Source: Marasmius tenuissimus
Lineage: Eukaryota; Basidiomycota; Agaricomycetes; Agaricales; Marasmiaceae
Direction: 5' to 3'
DNA length: 64,000 nucleotides
NCBI GenBank assembly: GCA_029532415.1
Contig: JAQOTA010000053.1
Location: forward strand, 5,456,001-5,520,000
Each line of letters starts with the position of its first letter. Position 1 is the first letter of the stretch. The notes beneath the pieces are model-generated. The model was not told where the DNA came from. It saw only the letters and a program-made list of their open reading frames with translations, and made no database searches. Below, one piece after another: positions 1-10,660 of the stretch. The translations under genes were made by a program, and so were the position numbers.

Positions 1-958
1 GTATTTCTGCTATCTTTACCAACACGTTGTGGTGAGTGTTTTTGCTGTGTTTATCGAGCTATCTGATCTGACTTTGAACAGCGGGAGAGTTCCGCTGGCG
101 TGCTTCGGATCAGAGTTCGTCGTGGTTTTGGTTGGGGTTACGGGCGGAAAGCAGCTGCAGCAACGGGAATAAGAAAGTTTGAGGTATGGCTCAACAAAGC
201 TCTGCTACTGTCGCGATGACTATGTACTGAAGCCGTTGCTGAATAGGATTCTCGATGCGGTGAAGAAAAGATCTTCGGGCGTCAGGCATTATGCCCGTAT
301 CCAAGCAGATCCCTCTCTCTCTCTTGTCGTCCCATTGTATCTGGCAACTTTCTTTGTTGGCCGATATACAGCCTCATTCATGCTACTATACGTTACATCT
401 CATATTTTTGTTTTTGTCGTCTGTATGTGGGGGATAGTCCACTATCATTGTATAACAGAGCTATATTTGGTGCAAAATTTGGAAAAGTCTGAATCGTTGC
501 GCAATATGAGTCCTTGGTGGGTGCGAAATAGTACTAGTTGCGTGCATACTCCAAGTGAAGGATCACGGGAAGGGCAGATAATGATATTGAGGATATGGTT
601 ATACGAGAATACGAGGAATACGACTCTACGTAGATGCAGATACAGGGCTGAAAACAGAATACAACCCCGACTGACGAGTACAACTGGTGGGAATTGAAGG
701 AGGGCATGGATCTCAAGTCTAATGTGGCAATGATATCTGATGACCAGGAGTGATGGAGTAGTTACTTTGAACTAGATAGTTATAGGAATGTATCTCCTAT
801 CTCAATGAACTAGCCCGTAATTCTCAATCCAGTTGCAAAGTCGATATTTGAACAATGTTGGTGGCGTGTGAATCTGATTCATGTGGTAGCCACGCGCCAC
901 CACCACACCTTTGCCTCACGACTCTGGTGTGTAGCTTGCAGGTTGTCCCTCGACCACC
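1..958. other. left edge, no confident gene
   Basis: No reading frame here looks convincingly protein-coding. A possible 3' splice site near position 80 followed by a short Arg/Gly-rich frame could be the last exon of a gene lying to the left of the window, but there is nothing to identify it. The long frame from 179 to 697 has the erratic composition of chance open frame. The rest (about 700-958) is probably upstream sequence of the next gene. Confidence 0.3.
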
Positions 959-3050
959 ATGCCCAGGGTGAGTTTGTCCTACTCTCAATCACCCTTTGAC
1001 TGATTTTCTCTAGCCTGGTGAAACTCGAGGAGAATACCGAGCCAGACGAGCTGCAGCACCGGCAACAGCAGCAAGGCAACGACGTGCTCCAAGACAACAC
1101 CGGGCTCCGAGAACACGAGCGGCTCGAAGAGCAACTGTTGAGTCTGAGGATGAACCAGAGAATGAACCGGAGCAAGAATTCGTATGTTACGCACCTCTAT
1201 CTTGAATCCTTCTGACCTATTCTATAGGAGGAACCTCAAGTACCACAAGATTATGGTGCAGAGATAGACGCGCTGTTCCGTGAATTGGTAGCCGAGATTG
1301 AATCCATGAATTTTGAGGAACCTGAAGAGGGTAGCAGCCAAGGAAGAACAGTATGTTTTTTCCTTTTTTTGCATATCATGTAATGCTCATTGTCGCTCTA
1401 CAGCGTCGTCCAAACATTATGCTACCAAAAGTGATAACTCTTCCCCCAGTACACAATGTACCGGATATCCGATCATCGAGTGAGAGAAGAAACCCTCGCC
1501 GTCAGTCAGAGCAAAAACCGTCCGAGTATCAACATCACCTCAAGAACGGACTGCGGTTCATTCAGAAATTCACCCTTCCTTTTACGTTCGACGAGTTGGT
1601 TGCCAAATCAAAGAACAAAAAGGCGACACTCGATGAGCTAGAACAAGAAGTCAAGGAGATGGAGAAAGAGTCGTATGCAATACAAGCTGGTAGCGCCCTG
1701 TTCTATACCAAAGATAAAGTCTTGGTCTTTGTTTATCTTGGCTGTCGAACAAGCGACATGATCACCACAATCGGCGATGATAATTTTGTGTGTTTCTAAC
1801 TTTGGTATTCCGCGTTCATATCTGATGTTTCCACAGCTCGAACTTTCACAGTGCTCGATGGAGGAGCGGCTCCAGTTAACCCTCGAGCGTAAGGAGGCAG
1901 AGATCCGAGAGGCAGAAGAACAACAGCTTTTGGCCCAATCAAATCGACGTAGGCATGGTCAGCGTCCTCCCAAGACCCCATCATCAAGCACTGTACCCAA
2001 GTTCTTTGCTGATGGTTTCACGGCGCGTTTATTAATTCTGACATCTATCATTCTCACTAACTGTGATTACAGAAGAACATGATGGAGCGTCTGTACATCA
2101 CATCGCACTTTATGGCGGCCTACAACATCCCAAAAGGTGATACCAGTCGCAAGCGACATGGCATTGACCACGATGGTCATACGTACCACTACTTTGACAT
2201 TGAGGAAGGGATTGAGTTCACCGAGGATGAGAACCAGTCGAGGAATATGGTGTTCAGCAAGGATGGCGGGAAGACGGCACTAAATTCTGCAGGTGTGTTT
2301 CATATGGCAGAAGCGTGGCCTCAAGCAAAACACAAGAAGAACGTGAGTAGGATAACTTGATCAATCCTTGAGTGTACTGAACCCTCGCTTAGGAGCTGTA
2401 TATGGGCAGTGCCCTTTCCGGGTCTGGACAGTCTACGCTGGGAACGCGCTACTTTTACCAAGCAAATGAAGTCTTGGAAAAGTGTGTCGCAATTGCTGTG
2501 AAGGCATTCTTCCCAGAAATCCACGAGATTGGTGCGAAGGTTCGAGAGGCAGGTAGAACGGTACCGACTTCAGATGGAAAACCCTGTGGAATGTACCTTG
2601 CCAGGGCTATCATCTTCAAGCTCCAGGTTCTCCTCCACAAAGATGATAATGACTTTGGTGTATCGACATCGTTCCCATGTGGCTTCTTTGAGGATGGCTA
2701 TTTGATTGTACCACAGCTCAAGTCAAAATTCCGGTGAGTCCATAACCTATTAAATTGTATCTCTTTCTCATCCCTTCCGTAGGTACGCACCCGGAGATCT
2801 CGCAATCTTCTATGCCAGCCTCCTTTTCCACAAGGTCATGAAGTGGAAGACCCCGAAGATGAAGAAAGACGATGTTGTTGCCCCAGGACGGGTAGGCGTG
2901 GTCATGTTCAATCCATCGGCCTCGGTGGAGGAGCTGAAGGATAAGGAAGCTAAACACTCGGAGAGAACTATGTTCGGCAGACTCCCCAACATTGCACCAA
3001 CACGAAAGGAGATGGGGTCACCCCCGGCGAAGAGGCAGCGTACCAAGTAG
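959..3050 (+). CDS. 2OG-Fe(II) dioxygenase, TET/JBP-like
   Basis: A multi-exon gene. My model is exons 959-967, 1014-1181, 1228-1350, 1404-1787, from 1837 to an unresolved donor near 2020, from about 2073 to 2342, 2393-2733 and 2783-3050. The N-terminal third is low-complexity, Arg/Ala-rich then acidic. The C-terminal ~200 residues carry the double-stranded beta-helix signature of 2OG-Fe(II) oxygenases: HKDDND (HxD iron ligands, around 2638), a glycine/Phe stretch, YAPGDLAIF, LLFHKV (second iron His) and GRVGVVMF (Arg that would bind 2-oxoglutarate). This arrangement resembles the TET/JBP-like family expanded in basidiomycetes, whose studied members oxidise 5-methylcytosine or thymine in DNA. 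A basic tail (PPAKRQRTK) could be a nuclear signal. No stop or frameshift was seen in the catalytic part. The family call is from motif order only; another fungal 2OG subfamily is possible. Confidence 0.7.
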
Positions 3051-3149
3051 GCTCATTTGACGTGTATTTCTAGTATATCCATTATGTAATCTCTATATTT
3101 CGCAATGGCCGACTCCCAAATACGCGAGGGTGAACGGTTGTCTGCAATC

Positions 3150-3282
3150 GTGAAAAGTTTGTTGGTGAGCGTGAAAAGTTATCGGCGAGTGGTGAAAAGT
3201 TATCGGCGAATGGTGAAAAGTTATCGGCGCGCCGGGGAAAATTACCGGCGAGCTGGAAAAGTTATCGGCGAGCGGGAAAAGG
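3150..3282 (+). repeat. 21-bp minisatellite
   Basis: About six head-to-tail copies of a roughly 21-bp unit built on GTGAAAAGTTATCGGCGAG, with drift toward the right end (GGGAAAATTACCGGCGAG, then GGAAAAGTTATCGGCGAG). It starts about 100 bp after the stop codon of the dioxygenase gene. The unit is a multiple of three, so chance open frames run through it on both strands; I do not regard these as genes. Confidence 0.85.
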
Positions 3283-3620
3283 AATTTGATGGATCGGAGT
3301 TTAATAATATTGTCCAAAGGGGACCCCCATACGTTCGGCTCGTGGACCATGCCGTGTAATAAACTCTTCCTTCCTTCCTTCCCTCACCAACTTGTCATTG
3401 CGACTGAGTAGATTTTTCTTTGCCACCATATTTTAAAGCGTCATCATGTACCATCTCTCGCCAATTATTCTCCCTCCACCTCCAGAGGTAGCTACAAACT
3501 TTAGCCCTTGGATTCCGGACAGCGATTGTACCCTCCTCTCTTGCTTCCGGACCTTTCCTCCCAGGATCATCGTACTCGCATACGTTTCGCGACTTCGACA
3601 TTAGCCCGCTGCTGATCGTC

Positions 3621-5123
3621 ATGCTCAAGGGTGATTATCAGTATCTCGATATAATGCATCTGGAAATGAAATCGAATTCCTCTGTACATGGTGGTCAGAA
3701 CAATGTCAGGAATCCATTGGCGACCCTCGACACAGACTTAGGGACCATCGAGGAGAACTTCAAGTCAATCTTCACAGCGAAATCGAAGGCGCAGGACTTT
3801 TTGGCTAAGAAGGGACATTCCGCTCAACAGTGCCTGGATCAGATGCAGCGAGTAAGTCTTGATTTGCATCAGGATCTGGATAGAAATTGACCCAAGTCTA
3901 GCTTGTAGACCACCCAGATCTATTACCAGAGCTACGACCTGCAGTCCTCACTGCTATGCTGCGTTTGTCGAAGAATTCTGGCTTACACCCAACGTGTCTG
4001 TCCATTCAAAACGTGAAGAAGACCGGAAAATATCCCATAGCCGCTGGAGGCTTTGGAGAGGTGTGGAAGGGAACTATAGGCAACTCAAACGGGCCTATAT
4101 GTCTCAAGGTGATGAAAGTATACCTCAACTCCGACTTGGAGAAGCTGTCAATCGTACGCTCCTGGTTCGCTATCTATCTCTTCACAGCTGACTCGTTATT
4201 TTTGTCGGCAGGCATACATTCGAGAAGCGATTCTATGGCGCCAAATGAAACATCCCAACGTGTTACCTTTCCTCGGAATCTATCGACTCGAACACACCCA
4301 AGAACTATGTTTGATATCTCCGTGGATGGAAAAAGGCAATCTCGTCGAGTTCTTGAGGGCTACAAAACGGGAAGATGTAGACCATTACACATTAGTGCGC
4401 AGCCTTCCCTCTCTCCAAACTGCGTGGAATACCGACCCTGCGATCCTTTCTAGGTTCACGATGTTGCGTCTGGGTTGGCTTACCTGCATAGCAAAAAACT
4501 CGCTCACGGAGATCTGAAAGGCGTCAACATCCTCATCACCCGCTCACTGCGAGCTTGTATCGCAGATTTTGGCTTGTCTCACATCGCCGACACGCAAGGC
4601 CTTGGATTCACCACGTCGACCACACGGTCAGCTGGTACCATGCGATGGCTGGCACCGGAAATATTGGACGGCAAACGACCATCTATGGAGGGCGACGTGT
4701 ACTCTTTCGCATGCGTCTGTTATGAGGTAGGCGCGTCTCTGGCGTAAGCTCGTACGATATCCTCAATTATCTTCTTGACTGTAGATCTTCACAGGACTCC
4801 GACCGTTCCCTGAGCTCACGAACATTACGGCAGTCATATTCGCCGTAGCACAAGGGAAGTGTCCCACGAGACCGCAAGAAGCATCTGGGCTTTCAGATGC
4901 GATGTGGGCTCTTATGACGGAGTGCTGGAATAGCACTCCGTCATCCCGACCTATTGCTAGCCAGATCGTTGAGAGAGTCGGAGAGATGGCTTCGAGGGCG
5001 TCGGACTCACCGGCCTCGAATTGGAATTGGAGCGACTCGTTGCTTGCTCAGGTGCGGGAGAACGTCGAATATCGTTCGGTCTCATCACCGGAATCTTCTC
5101 ATGGCAGCACCGAGTTTGGGTAG
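3621..5123 (+). CDS. TKL-like protein kinase (K1)
   Basis: Five exons, all joined in phase: 3621-3851, 3902-4153, 4212-4394, 4454-4726 and 4785-5123, giving 425 residues. The N-terminal 75 residues end in a helical segment (QDFLAKKGHSAQQ) shared with the other four kinases here. The kinase domain shows the glycine loop AAGGFGEVWKG, the beta-3 lysine in CLKVMK, the catalytic loop AHGDLKGVN, the metal-binding motif IADFGLS and APE as WLAPEIL. The catalytic loop has Gly where most kinases have Arg (HGD for HRD), so this is a non-RD kinase; the family is Ser/Thr or dual specificity by resemblance to TKL kinases. The substrate is unknown. It is one half of a tandem duplication with K2. A further short in-frame exon after 5260 (starting DPLNLNILFD) may exist but is unproven. 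Confidence 0.85.
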
Positions 5124-5682
5124 ATGATCAGGAAGGCTGGGACCCAGCTGTGTTATCGGACAATTGGCTGAAAGTCCGGTACCGGCATCATTGTACGCCA
5201 GTCTCATCAGTTCTACGACTCGCTTTGTCTCTTACAATTGCTTATGGATGTAGATCCCCTTAACCTTAACATCCTCTTCGATGTGATAACCCACGTCAGG
5301 CCGACATCGAACAAGCAGGAGAGCATCGACTCGATAGCTCCCCACCCCCATACCCACGGCTGGTAGCCTGGCGTGTAGACAGTGAGCCAGCAATGCTGCT
5401 GGAGGCTTTAAGATCGTCGCCTTTCCGGCTTCCTCGTCATCGAGTGCTTTTCTGTCTTCCTATCTACTTCATTGATTCTCCCCGGTCCGGGAGAGGTTCG
5501 ATTCGAGCTGGTCGTACAGTACTTGTCTGTGATTCGATATCAAATCCAAATCCTTAGAGGTGCACACACATGTCTAGGATGACACGACCGTCCCCATCGT
5601 CCCACTAACAAAAAGGTCGTAGTATGTAATTTGGTGGAAAAATCACCTTGCAGCTATCTTCCTCAGTCAAGAGGAAAGCAAA

Positions 5683-5793
5683 CCAGTCAGCCGGGCAGCC
5701 TCACCAGGGGGCCCCACGGAGGATGGGCTTTAGGCAACCGCGATTCTCCCATCTAACGTGCCTGTCCTATGTGTTTCGCAAATAAATCCTAAG
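5683..5793 (-). pseudogene. antisense remnant of a K3-type kinase tail
   Basis: On the minus strand this stretch matches the last ~35 codons of kinase K3 (8225-8330), including the region coding for the PSSxGxPGE motif near the C terminus, but has no kinase domain attached. It lies downstream of K1 exactly as the K3 tail lies downstream of K2, so it is best explained as what is left of a deleted convergent partner of K1. The 5124-5682 sequence is the K1 counterpart of the K2-K3 spacer and holds nothing else I can support. Confidence 0.6.
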
Positions 5794-6194
5794 GTTGTCT
5801 ACAAAACCAAAACCAAGAACACGATTTGAGAATGACTTGCTGAACAAGACTCAGGCGCTGGAAAGACAAGCACGGGCTGAGGCCACCATGCTGATCAGAG
5901 GTGAGAAGTTAGAATGACGATGAAACGCGACAAAATACTGGATCAGAGGTCCCGCGACCGAGTGCGTGGGGGGGGGGGGAAGTGCCGCACTTCCCTATCA
6001 GGGTATATCTCACGCTCTTTCACCGCTACGTGAGATTGAAGCGCTCGTTCGTTCATCAGACATCAAGAGTGTTAAATAACCCGCTTTCATAACAACCTAT
6101 AACAACACTCATCTCGGACTGGAAATGCACTCTTTCTCGTCGTCGATTCTTCCTTGCGCTCAGCGGCTTCGACATTTGCTTCCTGCTACTAGTC
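5794..6194. other. intergenic spacer with poly-G tract
   Basis: No coding frame. It contains a run of about 13 G near 5968. The last ~200 bp directly precede kinase K2 and should hold its promoter; no clear TATA element was recognised. Confidence 0.5.
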
Positions 6195-7695
6195 ATGCCT
6201 GTCAATGATCACAAACATCTCGACACCATATATCTGGTGATCGAGTCGAATTCACCTGAACACGATGGCCAAAAACTCAACGCCAGGAATCCGTCAATGA
6301 CTTCAGAAATGAAGAGTCTCGAGGAGAGCTTCAAATCACTCTTTGCAGACAAATCGAAGACGCAGGACTTTCTCGCCCAGAAGGGGCGCCCTGCTCAACA
6401 ATGGTTGGATCGAATGCAGCAGGTGAGCCTTCTCTCTGTGGGGAAAAGGAGGAAAGGCAAATCTCTTTTCAGCTTATTGACCACCCGCTTCTCTTACCGG
6501 AGCTACGACCTGCAGTCCTTACTGCCATGCTGCATCTGTCGAAAAACTCCGGCTTACATCCAACATGTTTGTCTATCCAAAACGTGAAGAAGCTTGGGAG
6601 ACATCCTGTTGCTGCTGGAGGATTTGGAGACGTCTGGAAGGGAACCATCGGCGACTCGAGCGAGCCTGTGTGTCTAAAGGTGATGAAAGTATACCAGAAT
6701 TCCGATTTGAAAAAACTATCAAATGTACGTTCCTGACCTTCTGTCTGTCCCTTTGGCACTAACTCATTACTTCTTTTGTAGGAGTACCTGCGGGAAGGGA
6801 TTGTATGGCGCCAGGCGAAGCATTCAAACTTGTTACCTTTCCTTGGAATTTATCGGCTCGAGCACACCGGAGAGCTATGCTTGATTTCTCCGTGGATGGA
6901 GAAAGGCAATCTCGTTCAGTTCTTGAAGGCTACGAATAGGGAGGACATAGACTATCACATACTAGTGAGTCGCATGGTTGACCTCCTCAGCCTGTTGAAT
7001 GCTGATGCGAGCATTTTAAGGTCTACGACGTCGCGTCTGGCTTAGCTTACCTGCATAGCAAAAACATTGTTCACGGAGACCTGAAAGGCGTCAACATCCT
7101 CATAACAAGTTCACTGCGAGCTTGCATCGCGGATTTTGGCTTGTCCCGCATCGCCGAAACGCATGGCCTTGGACTCACCACGTCCGGTACGCGACCAACT
7201 GGTACTATGCGATGGCAAGCCCCAGAGCTACTGTACGGCAAACGACCATCTAAGGACAGCGACGTGTACTCCTTTGCATGCGTCTGTTACGAGGTAAGCG
7301 CGTTTCTGAGTAGATTTCGTATGATATTCTCAGAGTCAATGATTTTTCTTTGACTGCAGATCTTCACGGGACTTCGGCCGTTCCCCGAACTTGCGAATAT
7401 AGCAGCAGTTACACTTGCTGTAGTACAAGGGAAGTACCCTGCGAGACCGCGCGAAGCATCTGAGCTCTCAGATGCGATGTGGGCTCTTTTGACTGAGTGC
7501 TGGAACACGACTCCGTCATCCCGACCTACTGCTAGCCAGATTGTTGAGAGGGTTGGAGATATGGCTCCAAGGGCATCGGACTCACTGGTCTCAAGTTGGA
7601 ATTGGAGCGACTCGTTGTTCGACCAGGTGCGGGAGAACGTCGAATATCGCTCGTTCTCGCCACCGGAATCTTCCAACAGTACCCAGCTTGGGTAG
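6195..7695 (+). CDS. TKL-like protein kinase (K2)
   Basis: Five in-phase exons: 6195-6422, 6473-6724, 6782-6964, 7021-7293 and 7360-7695, giving 423 residues. Exons 2, 3 and 4 have exactly the same lengths as in K1 (252, 183 and 273 nt), so the two genes are recent paralogues. Motifs: AAGGFGDVWKG glycine loop, CLKVMK lysine, VHGDLKGVN catalytic loop (non-RD), IADFGLS and WQAPELL. In the last motif Gln replaces the Leu seen in WLAPE of its relatives. The N-terminal helix QDFLAQKGRPAQQWLD precedes the kinase domain as in all members here. The gene converges on K3. A possible extra 3' exon from about 7829 would add DPLDFNILYDVIIRE, which reads like protein but is not secured by a clear splice model. 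Confidence 0.85.
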
Positions 7696-8204
7696 ATGAT
7701 CGGGAAGGCTGAGATCCAGCCGTTATCGGACGACCGCTTATAAACCCGGTACCGGCACCACTGTGCACCAAATACCATCAGTTCCACGACTCGCTTAGTC
7801 TCTCGCGACTACTCATGGACGTAGATCCTCTCGACTTCAACATCCTCTACGACGTGATAATCCGTGAACAAGCAGGAAAGCACCAGCTCCATACCTTCCC
7901 ATCCCGTGCCCATGGCCGGTGGCCTGACGTGTGACTCGGAATAGTGGGCCTGGAGACCAGATCGACGTCCCCCCATCTTCCTCGCTATCAAGTGTGTTTC
8001 TGTCTTCCGATCGCACTCATTCTCCTTGGCTCGGGAAAACCGTCGATTCCAGTCGATCGTACAGTACGTCTCAATAATTCGAGCAATATCAAATATAAAT
8101 ACATGAAGGTATACACATATATCCGGATCATGACACGTCCGCCCCCATTGTCCCACTAAAAAGGCTGTAGCATGTACTTAGTCTGGTGGAAGGACCACCC
8201 CTAG

Positions 8205-9979
8205 TCAAGAGAAAAACAAATCAACCAGCCGGGTGGCCTCGCCAGGGGCCCCTACGGAGGATGGGCCTTTAGGCAACCGTGATTCTCCCATCTTGAGCGC
8301 CTGTCCTATGCGTTTCGCAAATAAACCCTTGCGTTTTTTCTCCGCTGGTACTACAGATTTTCGTGTTTTGGTGATAGAGCTGGGATCACTACCCGCTGAA
8401 GTCCCGACTTCAGAGGAAGTGGCCGGAGGGTGAGCATGCGAAGGTGGGAAGGATTGCGGGACGGGCTTTCTGTTGGAAGGGTAAGTTCCGGAAGTCGTAC
8501 TAGTGACGATTGGATCAACGTACAGGCTTGCACTCTCAACGTGCGTACTACAAGCCAGTGTAGCTTGCAGCAGCAAGTCTGAGAAGCTTTGTTTAGATTT
8601 GAGTCGAGACTCATTGGGGGATACGTGGGACGAAGCACAATATTCGACGTTCTCCCAGACCTGTGTGAATAGAGACTCGCTCCAGTCTGAAGCCGGTGGC
8701 GACTTGGAAGTCATCAAGTTCGCGGCCTTTCCGAGAGCGTTTTCAGCAGTCGGTCGAGAGGACGGAGTCGCGTCCCAGCACGCGACCATGAGAGCCCACA
8801 TCGCGTCCGAAAGCTCAAGTAGCCCCGCTGGTCTCGAGGGGCGCTTGCCTTGCGCTACGTTGAACGCTACTGCCATCTCGTTCGCGAGCTCTGGAAACGG
8901 TTGGAGGCCAGTGAAAATCTGTATTCAGAGGCCCGTCTGAGATTTCGGACGCATTTAGAGGCAATTATGGGCTCACCTCGTAACAGACGCAGGCATAGGA
9001 ATACATGTCGCTCTCCTTCGATGTTCCCCCACCGCCGATAAGTAGCTCTGGGGCAAGCCATCGTGCAGTGCCAACAGGCCGCGTTGTAGAAGTGGTTATT
9101 CGAAGACCCTGGGTGTCAGCAACATGGGATAAACCAAAATCCGCAATGCAAGCCCGAAGTGAGCCTCTTATAAGAATGTTGACGCCTTTCAAGTCCCCGT
9201 GAACGATCTTCTTGCTATGCAGGTAAGCCAGCCCGGACGTAACATCGTAGACCTTGAGATAATCTCATTAGCATTCGATACGCCGTGAAGGACAAGCTAC
9301 TCACCAGTGTGTAGTGGTCTACGTCTTCCCTTTTAGTAGTCTTCAAGAACTGAATGAGATTGCCCCTTTCCATCCAAGGGGAGATTAAACACAGTTGCTG
9401 AGTTTGCTCGAGCTGGTATATTCCGAGGAAAGGTAACAAATTTGGGTGCTTCACCTGGCGCCACAGGATCGCTTCCCGCAAGTATTCCTACCAAAGGAAT
9501 AGTAAATTTGCAGAACAATGACCCGCAAGTTATGAACCTGCAACGTACATTTGACAATTTCCTCAGATCAGAATTGAGATATACTTTCACCACCTCCAAA
9601 CACACAAGCTTCTTCGAATTGCCGATAGTTCCCTTCCAAACATCCCCGAACCCTCCTGCAGCAACGGGATAGTCTCCGACCTTCTTCACATTATGTATCG
9701 ACAAGCATGTCGGGTAGAGGCCGGAAGTCTTCGACAAACGAAGCATGACAGTGAAGATTGCAGGTCGGAGCTCGGACGATAAAAATGGATAGTCAATGAG
9801 CTAGGATGAGGTAAGTTTCTCTTTCCCCCTCCAGACTCTGAACTCACCTGCTGCATATGATCTAGCCATTGTTGGGCAGGATGTCCTTTCTGTGCCAGAA
9901 AGCCTTGTAGCCTCGATTTGTCTGCAAAAGTCCACTTCAGACTCTCCTCGAGATGCTTCAATTCTGCGTCGGACGCCAT
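8205..9979 (-). CDS. TKL-like kinase K3, probable pseudokinase
   Basis: Five in-phase exons read leftward: 9979-9848, 9800-9549, 9487-9305, 9252-8977 and 8918-8205 (518 residues; an optional 54-nt in-frame intron lies within the last exon). The start is taken at the ATG giving MASDAELK, by alignment with K5. It has AAGGFGDVWKG, VHGDLKGVN, IADFGLS and WLAPELL, but the beta-3 motif reads CLEVVK where the four paralogues have CLK: the ATP-anchoring Lys is Glu (codon GAG for AAG). If the assembly is right, phosphotransfer is likely impaired. After the kinase domain comes a ~160-residue Ser/Pro-rich tail ending in a basic patch (KTRKSVVPAEKKRKG) and the PSSVGAPGE motif that is also present in K5. 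Confidence 0.8.
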
Positions 9980-10660
9980 GACTCTGAATGAGTCTCTGGC
10001 TAAGAGGTGGTTTCGAGCGATATGAAATTTAAATCTCAGAACAGCAGCGAGCAAAGCGACCGGCTAGCAGTCATTAATCATTGTGGCTTAACAAGGCGGG
10101 TTTCACGTTTAAATTGTATGGCGATGCATGTGGCTTAGATCGTGCATGTGCCATGATGAGAAACTAAAGCGACGTACCAGTCCGTACTCTCCGTAGCGCG
10201 GGTGTATCAGAGAATACTTATCCAAGGGAACAGGGGTAGTCACCAGAGTTTTCCGAATAACAACTCCCACTTCAGTGGGTCGTGCGAATTCTGAGCACAC
10301 TCACGAGCAAAAAATACACTGAAGGGCGCTTTATCGGTCCTGATTCGTATACGCTCCAGCGACACGAGGGAGCTTATACGGACTGGCTTGTGCGTCAAGG
10401 CCAACGGTGGCGACGTCCCTGTTGCCAGGCATCTTCCTCAGTACCTTTCTGCGGAATGGATTCGCGGCCCTAGTGGTAGGCAGACTCGAATTAGTCGTGC
10501 ATGTGCATGATTCGGTGCGATACAGATACATGTAAGTCCACCTGGGTATCTTGAGTATGCATGATGCTTAGCGGTGTGGTTGATAGAGGATATGGAGTGT
10601 CCGGAAATGCGAGAGCGAGTTGAGCGTAGGTGAAACTGGTGTCAAGTAGTAGATACATTG
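9980..10660. other. intergenic, K3 upstream region
   Basis: No supported gene. The right-hand side is the 3' flank of the broken FunK1 gene; the left side should contain the K3 promoter (K3 is transcribed leftward from about 9980). Short open frames on both strands overlap one another and show no family resemblance. Confidence 0.5.

Larger units (their letters stand above)
3621..8330 (+). repeat. tandem segmental duplication (two ~2.1 kb units)
   Basis: Unit A (about 3621-5793) and unit B (about 6195-8330) align along their whole length: kinase gene, its 3' flank (both contain GTAGATGATC at the end of the kinase frame and the phrases CCGGTACCGGCA and GTGATAA) and an inverted K3-type tail. 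Unit B continues into the full K3 gene while unit A stops after the tail. The coding exons are the best conserved part. Confidence 0.7.

Noticed and set aside
179..697. 172-codon open frame at the left edge
   Set aside because: Composition is unlike protein, no splice signals or family resemblance.
3150..3282. CRISPR-like repeat array
   Set aside because: The units are contiguous with no spacers, and the sequence is eukaryotic.
3105..3359. Open frames through the minisatellite on both strands
   Set aside because: The 21-bp unit is a multiple of three, so open frames arise automatically.
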